Below the pieces are notes generated by a model. It had not been told where the DNA came from and did not search any database. It saw nothing but the letters and a program-made list of their open reading frames with translations. Positions 52,510 through 62,054 of a DNA stretch of 64,000 nucleotides are shown here, piece after piece; position 1 is the first letter of the stretch, and each line of letters starts with the position of its first letter. Location: contig NZ_JNYJ01000043.1 in the NCBI RefSeq assembly GCF_000716715.1, positions 62,001 through 126,000 of the forward strand, written 5' to 3'. The position numbers and the translations under genes are program-made. This DNA comes from Dactylosporangium aurantiacum. GTDB taxonomy: Bacteria > Actinomycetota > Actinomycetes > Mycobacteriales > Micromonosporaceae.

Positions 52510-53441
52510 CAGTCGACCAACGTCCGGCCGGTGAGCTGCAGGAACACGTCTTCGAGCGACCCGCGGCGGACCAGCACGCTGGACGGTGTCAGCCCCCGGT
52601 CGTGCACCTGCGCCGCGGCCGCGTCGCCGTCGTCGGTGTAGACGAGGATGCGGTCGGGCAACACCTCGGCGCGCTCCCCGATCCCGTCCAGCTTGTCGGC
52701 GAACCGGTCCAGCGGCTCGGCGCCGAACCGGACCTCGAGCACCTCCCGCGTCGAGTGCCGCTCGATCAGCTCCCGCGGCGAGCCCTCCGCGACGATCCGG
52801 CCGGCGTCCATGACGACCAGGCGGTCGCACAACTGCTCCGCCTCGTCCATGTAGTGCGTGGTCAGCACCAGCGTGACGCCGCGCTGCTTGAGCCGGAACA
52901 GCCGCTCCCAGACCAGGTGCCGCGCCTGCGGGTCGAGGCCGGTCGTCGGCTCGTCGAGCAGCACGATCTCCGGCTCGTTGACCAGGGCCCGGGCGATCGT
53001 CAGCCGGCGCTTCATCCCGCCGGACAGCGGCTCGACCTTGTCGCCGGCACGGTCGGCTAGCTGCACGAAGTCGAGCAGCTCCATGGCCCGCGCCCGCGCC
53101 ACCTTGCGGGGGATGTTGAAGTAGCGCGCGTAGACCGTGAGGTTTTCCAGGACCGTGAGCTCCAGGTCGAGCGAGTCCTGCTGCGGGCAGACCCCGAGCC
53201 GGGCCCGGATCTTCGCGCCGTCCTTCGCCGCGTCCATGCCCAGGATCCGCAGCGAACCCCCGGTCGGCCGGGACACGCAGCCGATCATCCGCATCGTCGA
53301 GGACTTGCCCGCCCCGTTGGGCCCGAGGAAACCGAACGCCTCCCCCGCCCGCACCCGCACGTCGATGCCATTGACCGCAGTGAATTCGCCGAACTGTTTG
53401 ACCAGTGCGGTCGCCGCGATCAATGCTTCGTTTTCTGCCAC
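52509..53441 (-). CDS. ABC exporter ATPase (NodI/DrrA-like)
   Basis: 310 residues. Walker A GPNGAGKSS at about 41-49, Q-loop VCPQQDSLD, signature LSGGMKRRLTIARAL, Walker B IVLLDEPTTGLD, H-loop TTHYMDEAEQL. The C-terminal 80 residues (DAAAAQVHDRGLTPSSVLVRRGSLEDVFLQLTGRTLVD) are the extension typical of NodI/DrrA-type exporters. First gene of a three-gene overlapping operon. Confidence 0.95.
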   Translation of the reverse strand: MAENEALIAATALVKQFGEFTAVNGIDVRVRAGEAFGFLGPNGAGKSSTMRMIGCVSRPTGGSLRILGMDAAKDGAKIRARLGVCPQQDSLDLELTVLENLTVYARYFNIPRKVARARAMELLDFVQLADRAGDKVEPLSGGMKRRLTIARALVNEPEIVLLDEPTTGLDPQARHLVWERLFRLKQRGVTLVLTTHYMDEAEQLCDRLVVMDAGRIVAEGSPRELIERHSTREVLEVRFGAEPLDRFADKLDGIGERAEVLPDRILVYTDDGDAAAAQVHDRGLTPSSVLVRRGSLEDVFLQLTGRTLVD

Positions 53442-53531
53442 GGTGCGACACTAACGCGGGGGTACGACACTTTCCGCGGACACGACCGGGCCGGTTTGCG
53501 GTCGCCGGTCGGCGGTTGGCACCATGTGCGG

Positions 53532-55190
53532 GTGAGCGTCAACCCGCGCTGGCTCGGGCTGGCCGCCACCGTCCTGCTCGCCGCCAGCGGTTTCCTGGCC
53601 GGCAAGCCACAGCCGCGCGACGGCGCGTGGCTGCTCGGGCTCCTCGTGTGGTTCGTCGCCCTCGCGCTGCTGATCCGTGCCTGGTGGGCGCTGCGGGAGG
53701 ACACCCGCCAGCGCAGTGTCCTGGTCACGGCCGCGATCTGGAGCGTGCCGCTGCTGTTCGCGCCCTCACTCGGCAGCCACGACGTCTATGCGTACGCCTG
53801 CCAGGGCCAGCTCTTCAACGCCGGCCTCAACCTCTACGAGGTCGGCCCGGCGGCGCTGCCCTGCACGTGGCTGTCCGACGTGCCGGAGCTGTGGCGGGAC
53901 ACCCCGACGCCATACGGTCCACTGTGGATCGCCGTGGAGGGCGCCGCCGCCTGGCTCGCACACGGCAGCCTGCCTGTCGCCGTACTGCTGCTGCGCGTCG
54001 CCGCCATCCTCGGCCTGCTGCTGTGCGTGGCCGCCGTGCGGCACCTCTCCCGCGGCAACGCGCTGCTGGCCGCGAGCCCGCTCGTGCTGGTCCACGTCGT
54101 ATCGGGCGCCCACAACGACGTCGTGCTGGCGGGGCTGCTGCTGGCCGGGTTCGTCGCCGCCCGCCGCCCGGGCCCCGCGGCCGGCGCCGCGTCCGGGATC
54201 GCCGTCGGCCTCGCCGTCGCGGTGAAGGTGACCGCTCTGGTCGCCGCCCCGTTCGCGGTGTTGTTGCTCTTCTTCGCCGGTACGCCCAGATCCCGCTGGA
54301 CCGCCCCACTCGCGTTCACCGGGGCGATCGGCGCGACGTACGCCATCCTCGCCCTGCTCACCGGGCACGGCCTCGGCTTCCTGCACGCCCTCGGCTCGAC
54401 CAGCACGATGGTGCAGTGGCTGTCCATCCCCACCGGCGTCGGCATGGCGGTTGATTACGTGCTGCGCGTTGCCGGCCACTCGGAGTGGGGTTCGACGACG
54501 GTCGCGGTCGCGCGGGCCGTGGGGCTGCTAGCGTTGGCCGTGGTGCTGCTGGTGCTGTGGTGGCGGGCCGCGAGGACGTTGGCCGCCCTCGCCCGCGGCG
54601 GCGCGCAGGACGCTGACCTGCACACCGACCGCGCGGCACAGGGTGCGGTCGCGACGGGCCACGACGGCCACGACACCGGCGCGGCCCGGGACGCCGCGCC
54701 GCTGGCGCGAGCCGGGCAGGGCGGCAGCGTGGCAGACGGCGTTGCGGGCCGTGGTCTCGCGGGCCTTGGTCTGGCGGGCGGCGGCCTGGCGGGCGGCGGT
54801 CTGCTGGAAGACGGCATGGTCGGCCGCCGTGGGCAGGATGTCGTGCTCACCGCCGCCGGGTGCGGGATGCTGGCCGCGGCGGTGCTCGGGCCGGTCTTCT
54901 ACGCCTGGTACGCGCTCGCCGGCATCGCCCTGCTGGCCGGCACCACGCTCAGCGGCCGGCTGCGCACCGTCGTGCACGTCGCCGCGGCCGGGTTGCCGCT
55001 GCTCACGTTGCCCGACAGCCTCGGCCTGGCCACGAAGACGAAGGCCCCTGGCGCGTTCCTCGACGTCGCCCTCGTCACGGCCGCCGCCGTCCACCTCGTC
55101 CGCCGCCGGCGCCGGGCCCGGTCAGCGCTTCCTGCGGCACCCGCACCGGCCACCAGCGGCAGCCTCGACGACGGCAACACCCACGCCTGA
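53532..55190 (+). CDS. MptB-like polyprenol-phosphate-mannose mannosyltransferase with a repeat insert
   Basis: 552 residues, about twelve membrane helices, GT-C fold. The first loop carries PSLGSHDVYAYACQGQLFNAGLNLYEVGP and LSDVPELWRDTPTPYGPLW, characteristic of actinobacterial alpha-1,6-mannosyltransferases of the MptB type (polyprenyl-P-mannose donor, lipoglycan acceptor). Between helices near residues 375-440 lies a long polar Gly/Asp/Ala-rich insert with short repeats (GRGLAGLGLAGGGLAGGG). Start GTG 53532 is uncertain, as no good ribosome binding site is visible. The C-terminus ends in a repeat that continues beyond the stop. Confidence 0.85.
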   Translation: MSVNPRWLGLAATVLLAASGFLAGKPQPRDGAWLLGLLVWFVALALLIRAWWALREDTRQRSVLVTAAIWSVPLLFAPSLGSHDVYAYACQGQLFNAGLNLYEVGPAALPCTWLSDVPELWRDTPTPYGPLWIAVEGAAAWLAHGSLPVAVLLLRVAAILGLLLCVAAVRHLSRGNALLAASPLVLVHVVSGAHNDVVLAGLLLAGFVAARRPGPAAGAASGIAVGLAVAVKVTALVAAPFAVLLLFFAGTPRSRWTAPLAFTGAIGATYAILALLTGHGLGFLHALGSTSTMVQWLSIPTGVGMAVDYVLRVAGHSEWGSTTVAVARAVGLLALAVVLLVLWWRAARTLAALARGGAQDADLHTDRAAQGAVATGHDGHDTGAARDAAPLARAGQGGSVADGVAGRGLAGLGLAGGGLAGGGLLEDGMVGRRGQDVVLTAAGCGMLAAAVLGPVFYAWYALAGIALLAGTTLSGRLRTVVHVAAAGLPLLTLPDSLGLATKTKAPGAFLDVALVTAAAVHLVRRRRRARSALPAAPAPATSGSLDDGNTHA

Positions 55191-55520
55191 CCGGCCCGAT
55201 CAGCGCCTCCTGCGGCACCGCCACCACCACCGGCAAACCACCGGGCATCAGCCACCACCCGCACCCGCAACCACCGGGCATCAGCCACCACCGGCACCGC
55301 CACCGTCACCACCACCCGGCATCACCACCCGGCATCAGCCACCACCCGCACCGCCACCGGGCATCGGCCGCCACCGGCACCGCCACCGGGCATCAGCCAC
55401 CACCGGCACCGCCACCGTCACCGCCACCGGGCATCAGCCACCACCGGCACCGCCACCAGCTACCACCGGCACCGGCACCGGCACCCGGCAGCCTCGGCTA
55501 CGGCAACACCCGTGCCTGAC
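55191..55520. repeat. Repeat block copying and expanding the 3' end of the MptB-like gene
   Basis: Short units of CACCGGCACCGCCACC and GGGCATCAGCCACCACC repeat about ten times. At 55484-55520 the block ends with a near copy of the gene's own last codons (GGCAGCCTCG...GGCAACACCC), including its TGA. The 330 bp therefore look like a tandem duplication of the gene end followed by minisatellite expansion. No gene is seen here or in 55521-55730. Confidence 0.8.
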
Positions 55521-55730
55521 CGACGGGATGGCCGCACGCCCTGCTCGACGGACGCCGTGTGGGCGGCCGGCTGAGGTGCCGCCCCGAGGCTCGTCGCGCC
55601 GACCGCTGACCCGCCGACCGCCGCGGACCGCGTCGCACCACGCATCATCGCGTCGCACCGTGCATCAAGGGCGGCGGCGCGGCGCGGCGGTCACCGGAGG
55701 CTGTGACGACCGGGGAGCGCGGCGGACCCG

Positions 55731-56270
55731 TCAAGCCGTGGCCGGGGTGCCCATCGACTGGCGGGCCTGCTCGACCAGGGCGGCCGTCTCCTCCGCCACG
55801 CCGGGGTACGTCCGGTCGGCGCCTTCGTCGTAGCGGACCGTCCACCGCAGGCCGTCGACGCCGCTGACGCGGCGGGCCACCACGCGGACGCCGAAGCCGC
55901 CCGGCAGGGCGTGGTGGGAGGTGTGCGCGATCGACTTGTTGACGCGGGTGCGGACCTGCTCGGGCACCCGGTCGGGGTCGAGCAGCGTGAGCACCAGCGG
56001 CGGCAGGTCCTCCATGACGGTGTAGTCGCCGGGGGTGTCGGCGGGCAGCTCGCGGGCGGCGACGAGGGCCAGCTGCCGGCCGGACCACGTGGCCTTGTGG
56101 ATCTCGTGCCAGCCGAGGCGTTCACCGGCGCCGGGGAGCCAGAGGCCGAGGTTGGTGACGACCACGACGTTGTCGCCGGTCGAGCCCGCCCAGGACAGGA
56201 CCCGCTCGTCGGCGGCGAGGGCGGGCCGCTTGCCGGCCGGCAGGCGGCGCTTCTTCAGGAAGCCGAACAC
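55731..56270 (-). CDS. Conserved-type hypothetical protein
   Basis: 179 residues, soluble. Starts MFGFLKKRRLPAGKRPALAADERVLSWAG, with a beta-rich middle (NVVVVTNLGLWLPGAGERLGWHEIHKATW) and C-terminal WTVRYDEGADRTYPGVAEETAALVEQAR. The pattern of a short ruler strand, 'GWHEIHKATW' and a PH-like end suggests a PH-like fold (inference). Proteins of this sort are often encoded next to dnaG in actinomycetes. Function unknown. Confidence 0.82.
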   Translation of the reverse strand: MFGFLKKRRLPAGKRPALAADERVLSWAGSTGDNVVVVTNLGLWLPGAGERLGWHEIHKATWSGRQLALVAARELPADTPGDYTVMEDLPPLVLTLLDPDRVPEQVRTRVNKSIAHTSHHALPGGFGVRVVARRVSGVDGLRWTVRYDEGADRTYPGVAEETAALVEQARQSMGTPATA

Positions 56271-56287
56271 GACAACGCACTCCTTCT

Positions 56288-56410
56288 GATCGGACCGGAA
56301 GCGACCGGCCCGGAAGCGACCGGCCCGGAAGCGACCGGCCCCGAACCGCCCGGACCGGAACCGCCCGGCCCCGAACCGCCCGGACCGGAAGCGACCGGCC
56401 CCGAACCGCC
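56288..56410. repeat. 15-bp tandem repeats downstream of dnaG
   Basis: Eight or so units alternating CCGGAAGCGACCGGC and CCGAACCGCCCGGA types. They fill the gap between the dnaG stop and the next gene start, where they could form structured RNA. Confidence 0.85.
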
Positions 56411-56421
56411 GCCCATCGTCG

Positions 56422-58269
56422 TCACCACCGGCTGGCGCCGCGGTCGCGCAGGGCCCTGGCGTGCTGCTCCAGGGACACCAGCTCGCTGAACAGGCGCAGG
56501 TACTCGTCGGCGTTGGTGACCGGGTTGATGCGCTGCTGCTTGGACTTCAGGTCGGCGATGCGCCGGTTGAGCGCGGGCAGCTGCAGCCGCACCACGGTCG
56601 CCTCGACGTAGCGCGGGTCGGGCTCGCCGTCGAGGCGCAGCGGCTCGACGGCCAGCTCGGTGACGAGGGCGGCGGCGGCCGGGTCGGTGCAGGTCTCGCG
56701 GACCCGCTCGATCCAGACGACGCCGCCGGACGCGGTGGAGGCGCCGCCCGCGTCGGCGATCGCGGCGCGCAGGGCCGCATACGTGGGGTGTGCGTAGACC
56801 TCGGCGCCGACGGCGTCGAACATGGGGCCGGCCAGGGCGGGCTGCTGCAGCGCCAGCTTCAGGGCCTCCCGCTCGACGAGGGCCTCGGCGCTGTCGGGTG
56901 CCAGGATCTTGCGGGCCGGGGCGGGGGGTGGCTCGACGACGCCCTTCGCGGCGGCGCCGACCGCGCGCTGGACCGTCTCGAGCTCCATGCCGAGGTCGCC
57001 GGCGAGCTTGCGCGCGTACTCCGGCCGCAGGGTGCGGTCCTTGATCTTCGCGACGAGCGGGGCGGTGGCCTTGAGGGCGCCGACGCGGCCCTCGGCGGTG
57101 TCGAGGTTGAAGCGCTGGATGACGGAGCGCAGCGCGAAGTCGAGCAGCGGCTGCCGGTCGGCGACGAGGTCGCGCACCGCGACCGGGCCCTTCGCCATGC
57201 GCAGCTCGCAGGGGTCCATGCCGTCGGGGCCGACGGCGATGAACGTCTGCGCCACGAAGCGCTGGTCGTCCTCGAACGCCCGCAGCGCCGCCTTCTGCCC
57301 GGCGGCGTCGCCGTCGAACGTGAAGATGATCTCCCCGCCGTAGCCGTCGGCGTCGAGCAGGAGCCGGCGCAGCACCGCGATGTGGTCCGCGCCGAACGCG
57401 GTGCCGCAGGTGGCGACCGCGACGGGCACGTCGGACAGGTGGCAGGCCATGACGTCGGTGTACCCCTCGACGATGACCACCTTGCTCTGCTTCGCGATCT
57501 CCCGTTTGGCCTGGTCGACCCCGTACAGGACGTGGGACTTCTTGTAGAGCGGGGTCTCCGGGGTGTTCAGGTACTTGGGGCCGTCGTCGTCGTCGAACAG
57601 CTTGCGCGCGCCGAACCCGATCACGTCGCCGGAGATGTCCTTGATCGGCCACAGCAGGCGGCGGCGGAACCGGTCGATGAGGCTGCCGGAGCGCGCCTCC
57701 CGCGACAGCCCGGCGGTGATCAGCTCCTGCGCCGTGAACCCCTTGAGCCGCAGGTGTTTGCTCAGCGGGTCCCAGCCCTCGGGCGCGAAACCACAGCCGT
57801 AGCGCTCCGCCTCCTCGCGGCCGAAGCCGCGCTGGGCGAGGAACTCGCGGGCCAGGCGGGCGCCGGGCGAGCCGAGCTGCTCGGCGTAGAACCGGGCGGC
57901 CTCGGCGTGCGCGGCGATGAGCCGCTGCTTCTGCCCGGTCTGGCGGACCGGCGCGCTGCCCGCCTCGACATACTGCAGCTGCAGGCCGGCCCGGCCGGCG
58001 AGCCGCTCGACCGACTCGACGAACGTCAGGTGGTCGTGGTCCATCAGGAACTTGATGGCGTCGCCGCCGGCGCCGCAGCCGTGGCAGAAATACACGTTGC
58101 GCGCGGGCGACACGTTGAACGAGGCGGTCTTCTCGTCGTGGAACGGGCACAGACCCTTGAGGTTGCCACCGCCGGCCGACTTGAGCGTCACGTGCTCGGA
58201 GATCACGTCCGCGATCGCGGTGCGCTCGCGCACCAGGGCGATGTCCTCGTCCTTGATCTTGCCGGCCAA
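56422..58269 (-). CDS. dnaG: DNA primase
   Basis: 615 residues; synthesises RNA primers at replication forks. N-terminal zinc-binding domain [11 protein letters not shown] ... [10 protein letters not shown] (Cys 41, His 44, Cys 62, Cys 65); RNA polymerase core with [27 protein letters not shown] segment and [24 protein letters not shown] domain [14 protein letters not shown] with the Glu, then [14 protein letters not shown] giving the DGD motif. The C-terminal helicase-binding domain is present (ERVRETC ... [16 protein letters not shown]). ATG 58269 with the usual [17 protein letters not shown] start. Confidence 0.97.
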   Translation of the reverse strand: MAGKIKDEDIALVRERTAIADVISEHVTLKSAGGGNLKGLCPFHDEKTASFNVSPARNVYFCHGCGAGGDAIKFLMDHDHLTFVESVERLAGRAGLQLQYVEAGSAPVRQTGQKQRLIAAHAEAARFYAEQLGSPGARLAREFLAQRGFGREEAERYGCGFAPEGWDPLSKHLRLKGFTAQELITAGLSREARSGSLIDRFRRRLLWPIKDISGDVIGFGARKLFDDDDGPKYLNTPETPLYKKSHVLYGVDQAKREIAKQSKVVIVEGYTDVMACHLSDVPVAVATCGTAFGADHIAVLRRLLLDADGYGGEIIFTFDGDAAGQKAALRAFEDDQRFVAQTFIAVGPDGMDPCELRMAKGPVAVRDLVADRQPLLDFALRSVIQRFNLDTAEGRVGALKATAPLVAKIKDRTLRPEYARKLAGDLGMELETVQRAVGAAAKGVVEPPPAPARKILAPDSAEALVEREALKLALQQPALAGPMFDAVGAEVYAHPTYAALRAAIADAGGASTASGGVVWIERVRETCTDPAAAALVTELAVEPLRLDGEPDPRYVEATVVRLQLPALNRRIADLKSKQQRINPVTNADEYLRLFSELVSLEQHARALRDRGASRW

Positions 58270-58390
58270 CCGAAGCCACCTCCCCTACCCGAGGGATACA
58301 TCCTGCCTCGCGCCACCGACAATTTACGACTTCACACTTCCCACATCACATGCGCACCACCACATCACCACGCCGTGCGATGCTGCCGCC

Positions 58391-59377
58391 ATGCCGAAAC
58401 TGCGTGACGAGCGCGTCGCCTGGCTCGCCGTACAGGACCGGTTGCGCCGTCGCAGCCAGCGCCTGGGGCCGCTGGGGTGGCTGATGACCATCGCCACGCT
58501 GGGCGCGTGGGCGGTGCTGCGCTCGCGGGGGCGGGGCGCGGCGCGCATGGCGGCGTACTCGGTCGCCGTGGACCACGTCGCCGGCTACCTCGACGACGAC
58601 GAGCGCGAGACGCTGCGCAGCCACCGGCGGGTGCCGCCGTGGTTCCTGTTCGAGGTCGAGCGGGCCAGGTGGGCGGCGCGCGCCGGGCAGCGGCTGCCGG
58701 CCGGGCGGGAGACGCGGCTGGAGCGTCGCCGGCGGATCCTGCTGCGCGTCGTGCTCACCGGCTCCGTCACCGCCGCGCTGGTACTGGCACCGACGGCCTG
58801 GGTGCGGGCCGGCTCCATGGGTCGCATCGGACCGGCCGCCGGGGCGCCCGCCGCCGACGTGGCGATCGTGTTCGGCGCGCAGGTCGCGCCGGGCGGGCAG
58901 GTGCCGATGCCGTTCCTCAAGGGCCGGCTGGACACCGCCGCCCGGCTGCTGGCCACCCGCAAGGTCAAGGCGCTGCTCATCTCCGGCGACGCGCAGGGCG
59001 GCTCCGGCGACGAGGTCCGGGTCATGCGCGACTACCTCGCCGGGCAGGGCGTCGACCCGGCCAGGATGGTCGTCGACCCGTACGGCCTCGACACCTACGA
59101 CACGTGCCGCCGCGCCCACGACGTGTACGGCGTGACCCGGGCCCTCCTGGTGAGCCAGGAGCTGCACCTGCACCGCGCGGTCACGCTGTGCCGGCGGCTG
59201 GGGGTCGACGCGTACGGCGTACCGGCGCTGTGCGAGGGCTGCCAGCGGGTGACGATCTGGTACAACACGGCCAGGGACGTCGCCGCGGGCCCGAAGGCGG
59301 CATGGGAGGCGCTGCGGCACCGGCCGGCCGCGGTGGTCTCACCACCGGACCGTTCGCTGCTGGAGGCGACGCGCTGA
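58391..59377 (+). CDS. DUF218/SanA-YdcF-like membrane protein
   Basis: 328 residues. A cytoplasmic N-terminal region (about 125 residues, Arg-rich helices, with one hydrophobic patch [14 protein letters not shown]) precedes a membrane helix ([21 protein letters not shown]), then a DUF218 domain: [84 protein letters not shown]. SanA-like proteins affect envelope permeability in other bacteria; the molecular activity is unsettled. Divergent from dnaG. Confidence 0.9.
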   Translation: MPKLRDERVAWLAVQDRLRRRSQRLGPLGWLMTIATLGAWAVLRSRGRGAARMAAYSVAVDHVAGYLDDDERETLRSHRRVPPWFLFEVERARWAARAGQRLPAGRETRLERRRRILLRVVLTGSVTAALVLAPTAWVRAGSMGRIGPAAGAPAADVAIVFGAQVAPGGQVPMPFLKGRLDTAARLLATRKVKALLISGDAQGGSGDEVRVMRDYLAGQGVDPARMVVDPYGLDTYDTCRRAHDVYGVTRALLVSQELHLHRAVTLCRRLGVDAYGVPALCEGCQRVTIWYNTARDVAAGPKAAWEALRHRPAAVVSPPDRSLLEATR

Positions 59378-59533
59378 CCCGCCCACCATCGTGGGGTTTT
59401 GGGCGTGTCCGACGGGCACCGGCGGCATACTTGACCAGTCCACGGCGCCGGCACCGATCGGCGCCTGTCCATGCTCGGATCCGATGGGTGGTGCGTTTCC
59501 GGTGAGTGTCGTGTGCCTGGCGGTGTCCGGCTG

Positions 59534-61006
59534 ATGGTCACCGTGCTGCGCTCCGTCGACGACGTCCTCGCCTGGGCCGGCCTGCTGGTCGAGCCGCCGC
59601 TGCGCACCGCCGTCGGGCGCCTGCCGGCACCGTCGCGCGACGTGGCGGAGCTGCAGCTGGGCGGCCTCGACGAGGACCCGCCGGGGGTGCGCACGCGGGC
59701 CGCCCTCAGCCTCGTCTGCGCCGGCGCGGTCGGCGGCGACCCGCACGACGCGGTGCCCGGCGCCGTCGCGGTCGAGCTGGTGCACCACTGGGCGGCGCTG
59801 CAACGAGACCTGTTCGACGGCGACCTGACCCGCCGGCACCGCCCGACCGCGTGGAGCGTGGTCGGCCCGCACCCGGCGACCCTGGGCGGGGAGGCGATGC
59901 TGGCGCTCGCGTTCGACGTGGCCGCCACCGGCGACCCGACCCGGCGGGTGCCGCGCCCGCTGCGCCAGGCGAGCCGCGACCGCCAGCCCACGATCGGCAC
60001 CGCGACCGCCACCGGCATCAGCCCCGCGACCGGCCGGAACACCGCGACCGGCACCAGCACCGCGACCGGCCAGAGCACCGCGACCGGCCAGAGCACCACG
60101 ACCGGAGCCGCGACCGGCCAGCGCACCGCAACCGGCACCAGCACCACGACCCGCCAGAGCACCACGACCGGCACCACGACCGGCACCACGACCGGCACCA
60201 GCACCACGACCGGCAACAACGCCCCGACCCGCGGCAACACCCCGACCGGTAACGGCGCCGCGGCCGGCGGCCGGCACGCCGGCGTGCCCGGGTACGCCCA
60301 CCGCGCCGACCCGGCCACCCGCGACAGGTTCGTCGAGCGGGACGGCCCCGGCGACCCGTGCGGCGACGGCGGCCGGCGGCCGGCCGCGGCGCCCGTGGAC
60401 CGGGCCGGGGTGCGCATCCTCGGCGACACCGTCCAGCAGCTGCTGCACGGCCAGTACACCGTGCTCGGCGCGACCCTCGGCCCGGACGCCACCGGACGCT
60501 CCGGCAGCGACCTGCTGCGCGACTGCATCACCGCGGTCGAGCGGCGCAGCGGCGCCCTGCTCGGCTGCGCGTGCGCGCTCGGCGCGGTCGCGGGCGGCGG
60601 CGACCCGGGGACGGTGGAGCAGCTGCGGCTGTTCGGCGTGCGCCTCGGCCTGGCCGTGCAGTTCGCCGAGGACCTGCTCGGCATCTGGGGCGACCCGGCG
60701 GTCACGGGCCGCCCGACGTTCCCGGACCTGCGCCGCCGGCGGTGGTCGCTGCCGGTCGCCGCGGCGCTCGCGGCGGGCGCCGACGAGCTGGCGGACCTGC
60801 TGCGCCGCGAGGGCCGGCTCAGCGACGCCGAGCTCGAACGCGCCGCCAAGGTCATCGAACGCTCCGGTGCCCGCGCCTGGTGCGTCCAGCAGGGCGAGGA
60901 CCTGCTGGCCCAGGCGCTGCTCGCGCTCGACCTGGCGATCCCCGAGCCGGCGGCGGTCGCCGAGCTCGTGGCCCTGGCCCGCTGGGCCACCCGCCACCCC
61001 GCCTGA
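59534..61006 (+). CDS. Polyprenyl-synthase-fold protein with altered Asp motifs and a Thr/Ala/Gly repeat insert
   Basis: 490 residues from ATG 59534. Resembles trans-isoprenyl diphosphate synthases: VELVHHWAALQRDLFDGDLTRRHRPTAW corresponds to the first Asp-rich region and FAEDLLGIWGDPAVTGRP to the second. Key aspartates are changed: the first motif reads RDLFD in place of DDxxD, and the second ED in place of DD. A repeat insert of about 85 residues (units of TATGTS type) separates the halves. Either the enzyme has lost prenyl elongation, or it does other chemistry. The C-terminal helices (SDLLRDCITAVERRSGALLGCACALGA) are normal for the fold. Confidence 0.8.
   Translation: MVTVLRSVDDVLAWAGLLVEPPLRTAVGRLPAPSRDVAELQLGGLDEDPPGVRTRAALSLVCAGAVGGDPHDAVPGAVAVELVHHWAALQRDLFDGDLTRRHRPTAWSVVGPHPATLGGEAMLALAFDVAATGDPTRRVPRPLRQASRDRQPTIGTATATGISPATGRNTATGTSTATGQSTATGQSTTTGAATGQRTATGTSTTTRQSTTTGTTTGTTTGTSTTTGNNAPTRGNTPTGNGAAAGGRHAGVPGYAHRADPATRDRFVERDGPGDPCGDGGRRPAAAPVDRAGVRILGDTVQQLLHGQYTVLGATLGPDATGRSGSDLLRDCITAVERRSGALLGCACALGAVAGGGDPGTVEQLRLFGVRLGLAVQFAEDLLGIWGDPAVTGRPTFPDLRRRRWSLPVAAALAAGADELADLLRREGRLSDAELERAAKVIERSGARAWCVQQGEDLLAQALLALDLAIPEPAAVAELVALARWATRHPA
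59996..60236 (+). repeat. In-frame repeat insert in the polyprenyl-synthase-like gene
   Basis: Units built on ACCGCGACCGGC and ACCACGACCGGC with spacers CAGAGC or ACCAGC, about 18 bp each, roughly twelve copies. Encodes Thr/Ala/Gly/Ser-rich low-complexity sequence in frame. Confidence 0.9.
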
Positions 61007-61026
61007 GCCGCCCACCGGGGCGCCGG

Positions 61027-61737
61027 TCAGGTCAGCGCGGCGACCACCTGCTCCGCGCGCGCGGCGTGCTTCTGGTACGCCCCCGGGAACGCCGAGCGCT
61101 GCACCGCCTGCGCGGCGGCGGTGACGCTCATCCGCTGCCAGCCCTGCACCCGCGACAGCGCGGAGTAGAACAGCATCGCGGCGTGCGACGGGTCCATCAG
61201 GTCCGCCACGGTGCCCCAGCCCTGGCTGGCCCGCTGCTGGAAGAGCCCGACCGAGTCGTGGTCGGACCCGACGCCCTGGTGCGGCAGCCGCAGCGAGGAC
61301 GGCACGGCCGGGCTGGCGATGTTGTACAGGTCGCTCTCCTGCATGGCGGTCGCGACCGCGATGACCAGGGCCTGGTCGGGCATGCCCTGCGCCCGGCCCT
61401 GCTTGACGATCAGCGCGGCGTTGTCCATCTGCGTCTGGTCGAGCCCGGCGACGGGCCGCACGACCGGCGGCAAGGGCGGCACCGGCGGCGCGACCGGCAC
61501 CGCGACGGCGAGCGGCACCGGCAGCGCGGCGACCGCAGGTGCGGCGGCGGGGGGCACGGCGGCCGCGACGGCGCCCGGCTCGGCATACGCGGAACCGACG
61601 AACACCGACGTCGGCGAGTCCGCCGGCACGGTGGCCAGCAGCGTCGCGGACAGCACGGCGACCGAGACGGTGCCGGGCCGGCCGCCGAACGCGGGACGGC
61701 GATGTCGTGGGTGGAACTGGCGTGGCAACGGCTTCAC
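61027..61737 (-). CDS. Secreted lysozyme-like (muralytic) protein under c-di-AMP riboswitch control
   Basis: 236 residues from GTG 61737. Signal sequence with a basic head and core VSVAVLSATLLATVPA; a Pro/Ala/Val linker (residues about 55-100); then a lysozyme/transglycosylase-like domain: DNAALIVKQGRAQGMPDQALVIAVATAMQESDLYNIAS, GSDHDSVGLFQQRASQGWG, MDPSHAAMLFYSAL and AQAVQRSAFPGAYQKH. The Glu in ATAMQESDL sits at the expected catalytic position. Such domains occur in actinobacterial peptidoglycan-remodelling proteins. The upstream c-di-AMP riboswitch ties its expression to osmotic and wall signals. Confidence 0.88.
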   Translation of the reverse strand: MKPLPRQFHPRHRRPAFGGRPGTVSVAVLSATLLATVPADSPTSVFVGSAYAEPGAVAAAVPPAAAPAVAALPVPLAVAVPVAPPVPPLPPVVRPVAGLDQTQMDNAALIVKQGRAQGMPDQALVIAVATAMQESDLYNIASPAVPSSLRLPHQGVGSDHDSVGLFQQRASQGWGTVADLMDPSHAAMLFYSALSRVQGWQRMSVTAAAQAVQRSAFPGAYQKHAARAEQVVAALT

Positions 61738-61867
61738 TACTGAGCAGTCCTTCGTGACAGGCAGCAGACGGCATGCGGCATCGGCACGGCGCCGGGCGGC
61801 GGCGTGCTGGAAGGGGGAATCAGTGGTGAGGCGCTACGACGGCGAGCGGGCGGCCATCATCGGCAGA

Positions 61868-61992
61868 CTCCTTCCGGTGCCGCCTACCGGGTTAGCTGAC
61901 GGGTTCGGGCGGGAAGTTTCGCCCTACCGTGGCTCGGCCACGGATACACCCCAGAGGACGACGTGGGTCCCCGGCTCGCGAAGTCTCGCGAC
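61868..61992 (-). ncRNA. c-di-AMP riboswitch (ydaO-yuaA class)
   Basis: On the minus strand: GGGGTGTATCC, a hairpin around GTGGC/GCCAC, then GGTAGGGCGAAACTTCCCGC, CCGAACCCGTCAGCTAACCC and GGTAGGCGGC in order. These are the conserved actinobacterial ydaO-yuaA blocks. It lies about 130 bases upstream of the muralytic gene's GTG. Known members bind c-di-AMP and switch off expression of cell-wall hydrolase genes. Confidence 0.92.
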
Positions 61993-62054
61993 TCGACGGC
62001 GCCTGCCCGGCAGCGCCGATGCGGCGCAGGTCGACCGGAGCAGACATCCCGACA

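Noticed and set aside
56255..58279. Extension of dnaG through the 15-bp repeats
   Set aside because: The true dnaG frame stops at 56422; the frame that reads through the repeats is not the dnaG frame.
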